From: Petaurus breviceps papuanus
Taxonomy: Eukaryota > Chordata > Mammalia > Diprotodontia > Petauridae
DNA length: 64,000 nt
Direction of reading: 5' to 3'
NCBI GenBank assembly: GCA_028583685.1
Contig: JAMXIF010001118.1
Span: 5,476,366-5,540,365, forward strand
Shown here: positions 55,941 through 64,000 of the stretch, one piece after another
Layout: each line of letters starts with the position of its first letter
Numbering within the stretch: the stretch's first letter is position 1
Made by a program: the position numbers and the translations under genes
The notes under the pieces: model-generated
What the model was told of the DNA's origin: nothing
Database searches by the model: none
Seen by the model: the letters and a program-made list of their open reading frames with translations, nothing else

Positions 55941-56757
55941 AATCCAATGCCATAGCAAAAGCCACCATTGCATTTCACCTAGAAGATTTGTTGTCAGAAA
56001 GAAACTTTTTCATATTTATCATTTTAAGGGTTCATGTAATGGATGTTTTCATGATGTAACCTTGATCACAATACAGTTATATTTTTATCTATGTGTCCCC
56101 AGAGCCTCAGACTTCATTTATTAATTTAACTGTGAGACATTCTTCATTCATTTGGTTGCTCATATGTGTCTGATAATGCCAAACTCATCTGAGAAGTTGT
56201 GAATTTCTTAGTCAATGTCTTGGGAATAATGAAAGCAGTAAGATATTACCTCCAAACAGAAGACTATGGATGAATAATGTCTTTTGCCCAGATTATTTCA
56301 TGAAGTTTCAAGAACAAACTATAGAGCTTGTTCATCAATACACAAATCCTGAATACACAGGAAAAATTGGACTCATATTGATAAAAGTTGATAAAAGAAG
56401 AAATGACCAGATTGCCTCTAGGAACTTACAAACACTGTCTTCTATTTGCATATTTGAATTGTAAGTATATTCCCAGAGTCCTATCAACTTACTTACACAT
56501 ATTTCATAGATGTTTGTTGAATTTGATTGAATGGATATCCAAATTACAAGGTGAAAAAAATTATGTATTCAAGGTTATCATCCCCTCTAGGGACAACTTC
56601 TCAAGATGCTTATGAATAGATCAATCTGGAAGAGATACTCATTTAGTGAAGTCAGAAATATACTTTTTAGTGAAAATAGACATTTTAGTGAAAAAGAAAT
56701 AGACTTTTTTAATGGAACTCCCTAGATTTCCCCATAATTTAGTAAATGTTGACAACT
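55941..56757. other. No recognisable feature
   Basis: AT-rich unassigned sequence. Short repeats of TTTTTAGTGAAAATAGAC occur around 56660-56710. Confidence 0.45.
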
Positions 56758-57145
56758 TGTTTTCCAGTTCCTCTGCTTCTTCAAAAGCAGCTTTCAAACC
56801 TCTGGTAATTCTCAATTCACATAGCGATGAAGCCTAGCTTGAAAAATCTCAAACATAATCTTGCTGGCAGGTGAGATGAGGGCAATTATCGAGTAATCTG
56901 AACATTCTTTGACATTGCCCTTCTTTAAGACTGGGACATAAAGTGATCTTTTTTCAATCTAGTGGCCACTGTTGAGTTTTCCAAATTTCCTTCATATTGA
57001 ATGCAATACTTTAACAGCCTCTTCTTTTAGGATTTTCAATAGCTCAGTTGGAATTCTGTTACCTCCACTAGCCTTATTGTTAGCAATGCTTCCTAAGTTC
57101 CATTTAACTTCATTCTCTAGGATGTCTGACTCTAGGAGTTACTGT
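56758..57145 (-). mobile_element. RTE-clade (BovB-like) LINE reverse-transcriptase fragment
   Basis: In reverse it follows the BovB/RTE ORF2 segment between the SNYRTIALISHASKVMLKIL-type motif (here near 56800-56930, reading ALISPASKIMFEIFQARLHR) and the downstream EVKWNLGSIANNKASGGNR-type block (56990-57130). It is broken by stops and indels and is only about 390 bases long. RTE elements supply the tail copied by RTE-tailed SINEs such as the one at 61610-61849. Confidence 0.8.
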
Positions 57146-57589
57146 AGTACCTGGGATAGAGAGCAAAATGCTTTATGAAATTTTGTCTCAAATCTCAGAA
57201 TCAGAAGCATTTTCCAGTACCTCCTTGCCTGAGTCTAGTCTGGAAATCAGGGGAGCTTGCCAATACATATCTATGGGGCCTACTTATAGCCATCTCTAAC
57301 TTAGAGCTAGTTGTCATATTTTCTGTCTGTATATTTGCACTTCAGAAATTGGTAAATATTTCAAACCAGGGCTTGATTTATGCTTCTCTTGATTTCTAGA
57401 CTTAATATAGTGTTAATAATTCAGGTTAAACTTAAAAATACATAGGCATATTTTCCCCCATAGGGTCCAGTTGTTAAATATGAATAATCACATCAGCATG
57501 TTGCTCTATAACAGTTTAAGCTCTGTAGGAGTGCAGTAGAAAGCTCAGGGAATGAAGTCATCACCAGACTGGAGGCCTGTTAACTGGAA
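57146..57589. other. No recognisable feature
   Basis: Unassigned sequence. Confidence 0.45.
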
Positions 57590-57700
57590 GCCAATATTAA
57601 TAATATTGATAACTGGCATTTATCTAGCACTATAAGGGTGACAAAGTGTTTTATCATTATCTCATTTGAGCCTCACAAAACCCCTGCTTGTGGAGCTCAA
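57590..57700 (-). mobile_element. MIR-type SINE fragment
   Basis: ACTGGCATTTATCTAGCACTA, CAAAGTGTTTTATCATTATC and TTTGAGCCTCACAAAACCCC read as the reverse of MIR. Confidence 0.65.
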
Positions 57701-58254
57701 TAACTCCCATAGAGTACACTTGCATCAAAGTACAAGGGTAGCTACAAGGGTAGTCAGATTTCCCAACACTAAAGAAAGTAAAGTTTTTTTTTTTTTAAGA
57801 CAGGGCTTGTGGATAATAAATCATAATGATGACCAATCAGTTTTATTTGAGCCAAGGATCTCCCAGTAGTCCATTCTTCAGGGATCCAACTGTGTACAGA
57901 AACAAAATGTTTTAAAATGGGAGTGAGTGGCATTTATAGCTTTAGAAATTCCACCCAAAGGGTTTTCCTAAGTTGTCTTGGGAGTAAATTTAATTAGCTC
58001 TATCTTTTCTGAAAGGTCAAAGTACTGCTGAAAAGGTCTCACCTATTCCAGGTGATATGGCCCAAAATGCCAAGGGAGCACTTCCTCCTGAGAAGACAAC
58101 TGATGTTCAAAGAAGGCCTCTCTGGCTTCATTAATTGACTTACTGAATGAAGCAACTTATATTTCCCCCACCTCCACAAGTGCCTTTAAATAGATTCTGT
58201 ACTAAAAACTAAAACAGAAAATATCAAGGATAATGTGAATTTAAAGTTCTTAAA
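57701..58254. other. No recognisable feature
   Basis: Unassigned sequence with a T-run at 57785-57797. Confidence 0.45.
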
Positions 58255-58650
58255 AATTTTTTGGTAAGTGCTAACTAAGATCTAGGTATTGTTCTGGGTA
58301 AATGGAAAATATAAAAGTCAAAAAAGACATACTTCCAGCTCTCAAGGAGTTTGGAAACTAGGATTTAAGGGAAATAGGATTCACAAATAGTTCTAAAGAT
58401 AGTAATCATAATAATAGGTCACATTTGTATAAGTGCTTTAAAATTTGCAAAGTACTTTACATACTTTTATCTTCTTTTATCTCCAAGATAGCCCAGCAAG
58501 GTTTATCTTATGTGGTAATTGAACCTGAGAGAGATATAAGTGACTTACTCTGGCTCACACCTCTAAAGTATAATACAAGTTTTTCACTCAGTTCTCCCTG
58601 ACTCCAAATTCAGAACCCTATCCCCTATTCCACCCAGCTGCCTAGTGGTG
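58255..58650. repeat. Ancient repeat piece followed by a MIR-type SINE
   Basis: 58255-58400 carries a worn 5' piece of the unnamed ancient family (CCAGCTCTCAAGGAGTTTGG). 58405-58645 is a reversed MIR: ATTTGTATAAGTGCTTTAAAA, AGCCCAGCAAGGTTTATCTT, CTATTCCACCCAGCTGCC. Confidence 0.65.
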
Positions 58651-60990
58651 GTGAAGATCTATACCGGAAAAGTGATGTTACCCAGTATGGATTAGAAATT
58701 GAAGGCGGATAGTGAAAATGAAAGGGAGAGTATTCTTCCTCTAGATTCTACCTTTATAGCGTTGCAACAACACCATTCTTCTCAAAATACTCCTTTTCTC
58801 TCACTGAGTTGACATACTCACTCCACTGGCCATGTCTGAGGAGAAAATCATATGACAATGTGATTCAAACATAGCCTTTCTGCTTACCAAATAACAATGG
58901 CTACTTGGTTCACAGTTCTAGCCTGAAGAACAGAAAACAAACCCAGAATTAATTTAAATTCTGCTGTGCAGAAGTTTATTAATAAAAGAACAATCAAAAC
59001 CATTAATTTCCCTATCATAGCTCAGAGCCCATGCTAGGATAAAACTATAGCTATTTTAGATAGAGAGGTAAGACTTCTGCCTTCCTCTCTATCTCTCTAC
59101 CTCTACCTCTCTATTCACTAGTCCACTGTGTCACAGCCTATCTTCTCACACATTAATCACAGATTCAAATCATGTAACAGTTATGAACGACCAAAAGTTT
59201 ATATGAAGGATAAAATAGGTCCTATGGCAGTATACCCCACTTCCTAAAAAAGAAACAACTTAAGGAATAAAAATGTTGTAGTAAATGCTTGCAATGTGAG
59301 GTGGTCGGGAAGAGAACAATTAAACCCTTCACAAATTGATCCCTGCTATATAGTCCACTTTATTATTTGAACAGGCAGAGGCAATCAGCTAAGGAAGTAT
59401 TCAAGATTCTTCACAACTTTAGTTTGGGTCCCTATTCAAAGCTCCTATTGGAACATCTGTCTCTATCTCTCCCTGTCTCAGTTTCCTTTCCCCACACCCT
59501 CCTGTCATTATACTGCTGTTGCTGCTTCCTTTTCTGACTTGCTGTTCTAACATGTTCTTTGTGTCAGTGCTCCCAGACTCACAGTTATAGCTCTTCATCT
59601 CTCCCAGAAAAGCAACCTGCTCTTTTAAAACACAACTTCTCTTTTGCTCAATTAATTCCAATCACACCCAAAGGCTTGATCCTCAGTTGTATTTCTCCTT
59701 GACAGAGAGGTAACAAGGGTTATAATAATAGTAATAATAATTCATTTATATAATTCCATATGATTTATAGTGCACTTTAGAACATGAGTTCATGAGATGA
59801 GCATCACCAATTGTGATGTAAGGTTCAAGAAACCAAATATCATTCCTGATCTCAACAAGGACTGTTTATAAACCAAGAGTGCTACAGTGCATTTGGAACA
59901 GATATATTTTTCTTCCACCTGACCAGAGGAATTGCCAGCAGTCATGTTTATCTGATAATAATTTTGACAAGGGGGAGATGGAAGCAAGGAAAAGCTATCT
60001 ATTCACCCACAGGCAGCAGTACAGAATTTTAAAGCTTCACACATCAAGGACTGCCTGCCCATACAGTGTTTCCTGTCCAATAGTAAAAATCGTTGCTTAC
60101 ATTAAACAAAATTGTTTAAAGATGAGTCTAAGGAGTTTGCTGTGTGAACAAAGAAAACACAATTTAGTTCATGTCCCACCACCTGTTACCAAGGTGACTG
60201 GCAGTTTTTTTTTCCTTTAATTTCCTTCTTTGTTCTTTAAGGGACTGAGCCAGCACAAGGGGAAATGGCTATTTGCACTGCTATCTTGACTTCTGATAGG
60301 ATAGGAAAGAACACTTGAACCTGACAGCTTCTGAATCAGTGAGGTCTCTGGATTGTGCTTCTAATCTCTTCATATTCATGTCATGTCTGTCTATTGAATT
60401 TTTATGATGGACCTCCGGGAAAACTCATGTCTGCTTCCATGTTTTATTGTTCATCCTCAATGAATTTTTGGTAATGATCACTGCAAGATGGGGGCATGAT
60501 TTGGGAATGGTTTCAATCTATCAGATGTATATAGAGATCCTTTCCTAGGACACTACAAGGAGACTTCCAGAAATATTATATAAGATCAGTTGGCTTAAGA
60601 TTTTGCCAGGAAAAGGAAAATAAAAACAGAGCTGACTTTAAACATCTGGGATGGGAAGTTGCAGGGAAAGAACAGCAGCAGGCTGTCAGATTGACTGTGT
60701 AGGATGTCAGTGAGAAGGCAAAACTGAGCCAGGAGGGAGTTCAGCCCAGGATTCTAGAAGAGTGGAAGGTGATGCCTGTCAAAAATGAGTTCTTGGGAAT
60801 CACATTAACTACAAAAAAGGAGACATTTTTTTTAATGTGAAGTTTCTAACTAAAGTGAACAATCAATCATCATTATCATTAATGTTATTATAACACTAAA
60901 ATGTGTTCAGCACTTTATAAACTTCCAATTCCTAGAAATACCAGGCAGACAAGAATATACAGAGTACACAAAGGCACCATTTCTCTGTCT
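58651..60990. other. No gene or named repeat recognised
   Basis: A 2.3-kb stretch. Frames at 59419-59661 (minus) and 59879-60220 (plus) have no recognisable domain, start context or splice signals that I would defend. It could be unique sequence. Confidence 0.45.
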
Positions 60991-61004
60991 CTCTGTTTTT
61001 GTGT

Positions 61005-61095
61005 CTGTCTCTATATGCATTATATATGCACATATATGTACACATGTATATATATAGGCATATACATGCATACCTATGTGTGTGTGTGTATTTAG
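61005..61095. repeat. TATG/TACA/GT microsatellite
   Basis: Imperfect TATG, ACAT and GT units. Confidence 0.9.
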
Positions 61096-61214
61096 GAAAA
61101 GGGAGAAGAGAGACAGAGACAGAGAGATTATTTCCTATTGTTTCTGGAAAAATAATGATAAGTAATTGACTTAAAGATTGTTCCCAAACAAAATACAAGT
61201 AGTCATCATTGTCA

Positions 61215-61319
61215 TAGTCTTCTTCTTCTTCATCATCTTCTTCATCTGCTCCTTCTTGTCCTTCTTCTTCTCCTTCTTGTCCTTCTTCTTCTTCTCCTTC
61301 TTGTCCTTCTTCTTCTTCA

Positions 61320-61351
<32 letters not shown>

Positions 61352-61455
61352 TTCTTCTTCTTCTTCTTCTTCTTCTTCTTCTTCTTCTTCTTCTTCTCCT
61401 CCTCCTCCTCCTGCTCCTCCTTCTTCTCCTCCTCCTCCTCCTCCTCCTTTTCTTA
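61215..61455. repeat. Compound (TTC)n/(TCC)n array
   Basis: Interrupted CTT units with recurrent CCTTCTTGTCCTTCTTC blocks (61250-61320) lead to 22 uninterrupted TTC triplets (61331-61396), then CCT-rich units. The 177-residue Glu-rich frame on the minus strand is an artefact. The pyrimidine strand is the plus strand, as at 13377-13510. Confidence 0.97.
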
Positions 61456-61609
61456 TTATCTTCATTGAAGAAATTTAATGAAATTACAATTCAAGGACCA
61501 GCATCAATGTATATGAGCAAAAAAGGCGTATGTATCTTTGTATTTTACAAACCTTAAAATGTTATTGTTATAATTTTTGTTGTATTTTTATTTTGTAAAT
61601 CATTGAAGA

Positions 61610-61849
61610 AGAGGCAGTTATGTGGCTCAGCAGACAGAACTCCTGGTCAGGAGTTAGGTAGATCTGAATTCAAATCTGGCTTCATATACTTACTAGCTGT
61701 GTGAGCCTGGGCAAAGCACTTAACTTTGTTTGCCTTAATCCACTGAAGAAAGAAATGGCACACTATTCTAATATCCTTGCTAAGAAAACCTCATGGACTG
61801 TATGATCTATGTGGTCATGAAGAATGAGACCCAACTGAACAATAACAAA
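61610..61849 (+). mobile_element. tRNA-derived SINE with an RTE-type 3' tail
   Basis: The head GAGGCAGTTATGTGGCTCAG and AATTCAAATCTGGCTTCATA are followed by TGTGTGAGCCTGGGCAAAGC. The tail GAAAGAAATGGCACACTATTC ... GAATGAGACCCAACTGAACA is the RTE/BovB-type end (consensus GAGTCGGACACGACTGA-like). Such SINEs are mobilised by RTE LINEs rather than L1. Confidence 0.85.
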
Positions 61850-61989
61850 TGATTATAGAGGCAGAAAAAAGGCAGATTTCTGCAATTGAATGTTATTGGC
61901 ATGTAAGTTCACTTCTTTACATTCACTGAGACATCTTCGGGATAATACTAGTAGCAGATAGGATTACGGGCATGACAAATACCTGGATC

Positions 61990-62640
61990 TGTGTTCTGCC
62001 ATGGCATTAATTTCTCTTACTAGTTCTCCATATTTTGGAACCTTTGCATTCCATGCAGTTTGGAGATCATGAGTATTTAGCATGGTTATATCGATTCAAA
62101 ACTTTGTTCTTAATTGTTCATGGATCCATGTTATGTCCAGCTGTTCTTGAGCAACTATGCATTCTGCAGAATATCTTGATGTTTGCATTAGTACCACTGG
62201 AATTTCTTATATAAAGGATAGAAAGTTTTTTGCATGTTATTATAACATCATGATCATATCTTTTAAGTTATCCAGTAGAAACTGTTTTTTTTCAACCTGA
62301 TGTGATATGTTTCATGATTTCTAATTCATTGTGTAGTGTATAACAATAAATCCTTAAGGATGATGTTTCTGATCCTAAATGTTATCATAAGCTCCTCTCT
62401 TCCTATAAAGAAATTCTGCATGCAATCTATGTATTTCACATTATTAATCTAATATTTTGAGATATTTTTGACTTGAAAGACATCCTGAGTTCCATCCATG
62501 AGTGGTGACAATGGATTTAAAACCCAGCAAAAACCATAAAACACTCAAAATGTCTCCTTGGAAGATTTCACATTTTATATCACTAATTGTTGATATCATT
62601 ATATCAGTGGCAAGTCAAATAGAAAACAGTTTTCAACTTG
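61990..62640 (-). mobile_element. Decayed LINE reverse-transcriptase segment, probably R4/Dong-like
   Basis: Read in reverse from about 62620, one frame gives MISTISDIK then CEIFQGDILSVLWFLL, then GFKSIVTTHGWNSG. The QGD-x-LSPLxF pattern is the reverse-transcriptase motif upstream of the YMDD box. Further on in reverse come SAECIVAQEQLDITWIHEQL and THDLQTAWNAKVPKYGELV. Several stops interrupt it. The clade is inferred from motif flavour; L2/CR1 is possible. Confidence 0.5.
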
Positions 62641-63260
62641 GACTACAAACACTTTAATCTTTCTTTTTATTTATTTTTAGCATAAGACTATACCATAAGT
62701 ACAGAGTTGACTCAAAGATTTTGTATGATCAACAAAAATAGTATAAATGTTATAGCATTTGGGAATTGCTTCTTCAATAATCTCTGAGTCTATAATGAGT
62801 TTCTCTTTGGACCTCAGTTTTTTTGGCACGCACTTTTTTCTCCTTAGTCAACATATGTATTTTTGTAAATTTTATAGATTTTCAGAGCAATACAAGCTGT
62901 GAATGTTTTGGATAAGGTACATAAACACATAATTGATTTACTTTTGGTGGATTCACTAAGTGCTATCAACTTTGGGTAATAAATATGTGTTGCTTTCTGT
63001 TAAAAAAGATAGCATAAAGCCCTTATCAGAAAACAACCTATTGAATTTTTTTCTTTATAATTGATTACCACTGTGAAATATTTAAATTGAAAAATATGGA
63101 GCTTATCTAGACCTACCACTTTCCAGTTTTTCAAAGAAATTAGATTTCCAGTCACTTCCTTTGAAATAGTCAGGCTGCCATTTATTATGTTAATAATATG
63201 CAAACTTTTATATCAAATTATATACAATTGAGTTTTTTGTTTGGTTATACTGCTTTCAAT
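62641..63260. other. No recognisable feature
   Basis: AT-rich sequence, possibly further remains of the neighbouring LINE. Confidence 0.4.
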
Positions 63261-63269
63261 TATATAGGC

Positions 63270-63418
63270 CAGGGGTGGGGAACCTGCAGCCTCCATGCCA
63301 TATATGGCCCTCTAGATCTTCAAGTGTGTCCCTGTTCTGTAAAACTTGGACTCAGTCAAAAGGCAGCAACCCAAGGATTTAGAAAGTCACAGGTGGCCTC
63401 AAGGATTTCTCACGCCTG
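63270..63418 (+). mobile_element. hAT-type miniature inverted-repeat element
   Basis: The left end CAGGGGTGGGGAACCTGCAG and the reversed right end CAGGCGTGAGAAATCCTTGAG are worn inverted repeats, with GGCCCTCTAGATCTTCAAG and its counterpart inside. Flanks ATATAGGC (63262-63269) and ATATAGAT (63419-63426) agree at 6 of 8 positions, fitting an 8-bp hAT TSD. Confidence 0.8.
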
Positions 63419-63584
63419 ATATAGATTATCAAAAGTGTCCACATCCTCCATCTTCATGGGTTCTCTTTTTGTTCTAAGGCATATGTTTCTCAAAATTTCT
63501 AAAATAGTTTTTAATTCATAATGAAAAATTTTCTTTTGTTTCACTGCTTTGTCTCTTTGTATCATTTTAACCTTGTCTTTCATT

Positions 63585-64000
63585 CTTTTTTTTTTAATGT
63601 ATTTATTTATTTATTTTTAGTCTTCAACATTCAGTTGCCTAAGTTTTAAATTTTCTCCCCTCCTTCCCTTTGCCCTTCCCCAAGATGGCATGCAATCCGA
63701 TATAGGCTCTATATATACATTCTTATAAAACATATTTTCACATTAGCTATGTTGTATAGAATTATAATGAATGGAAGGAACCATGGGAATGAAAAAGCTA
63801 AACTAAACTAAAAAAATACAGCAATAGTATGCTTCAATCTGCATTTAGACTCTATATTTCTTTCTGTGAACATGGATGACATTTTCCATCCTGAGTCTTT
63901 TGGAGTTGTTTTAGGTCCTTGCATTGCTGAGAAGGGCTAAGCCTATCAAAGTGAATCATCCCACACTGGGGCTGTGACTATGTATAATGTTCTCCTGATT
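63585..64000 (-). mobile_element. L1 LINE 3' end (runs off the window)
   Basis: A T-run at 63589 (the poly(A) end in reverse) leads through TTCAACATTCAGTTGCC, GATGGCATGCAATCCGATAT, CACATTAGCTATGTTG, CATTTTCCATCCTGAGTC and TTGCATTGCTGAGAAGG, as at 1-260. The ORF2 end would lie beyond the window. Confidence 0.8.

Noticed and set aside
60932-61465. 177-residue glutamate-rich open frame on the minus strand
   Set aside because: It is the translation of the TTC/TCC microsatellite plus flanking dinucleotide repeat; no domain, no conserved context.
532-61849. tRNA-like segments with A and B boxes, considered as tRNA genes
   Set aside because: All belong to SINE heads followed by CORE-type sequence and A-rich tails; none has a complete cloverleaf that I can support.

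Overview
The window reads as marsupial intergenic DNA: AT-rich, with no intact protein-coding gene and no recognisable RNA gene. The lineage call rests on its repeats. These are tRNA-derived SINEs of the marsupial type (GGGGCAGCTAGGTGGC... to ...CACTTAACCCCAATTGC), marsupial-style L1 3' ends, ORF1-only 'half-L1' (HAL1-like) elements, an RTE-tailed SINE, BovB/RTE LINE sequence, hAT miniature elements and several LTRs. I cannot name the species.

Layout. 1-8 kb holds old L1 pieces, one LTR (4235-4771), SINEs and ancient mammalian repeats. 8-31 kb is a dense nest of L1 and HAL1-like insertions: five HAL1-like copies (8150-10998 plus; 15000-18103 minus; 24421-27226 minus; 27227-28790 minus; 28860-31280 plus), true L1 pieces at 18.4-24.4 kb, and solo LTRs and SINEs inserted into them, many with clean target-site duplications (TSDs). 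31-41 kb holds a decayed hAT transposase, an internally deleted L1 and long stretches where I recognise nothing. 41.4-43.1 kb is a compact LTR-internal-LTR element. 45-47 kb looks unique and could hold conserved non-coding sequence. 47.1-48.8 kb is one LTR inside another, with an assembly gap. 50.27-54.49 kb is a retrocopy of PREP (prolyl endopeptidase). 54.5-64 kb carries L1, RTE and probable R4/Dong-like LINE remnants, two hAT miniature elements, a second TTC array and another L1 3' end running off the window.

Nothing here works together as a pathway. The content is a record of retrotransposition. The most informative items are: (i) the PREP retrocopy, flanked by a perfect 16-bp TSD, whose coding homology stops around the sixtieth-odd percentile of the protein and is followed by about 2.6 kb of unrelated sequence ending in AATAAA plus a short A-run, as expected if the copied mRNA was polyadenylated inside an intron; (ii) a SINE family present as left-type monomer, right-type monomer and fused dimer, each with its own TSD; (iii) the HAL1-like family with a shared composite tail and a microsatellite at the same internal position in every copy; (iv) a perfect 32-bp inverted repeat joining the internal part of the LTR element to its second LTR, resembling a template-switch scar. 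I found no evidence for a new enzymatic or defence system.

All family calls come from reading the sequence and recalling family consensus patterns; no search was run, and boundaries without a stated TSD are accurate only to about 20-50 bases.
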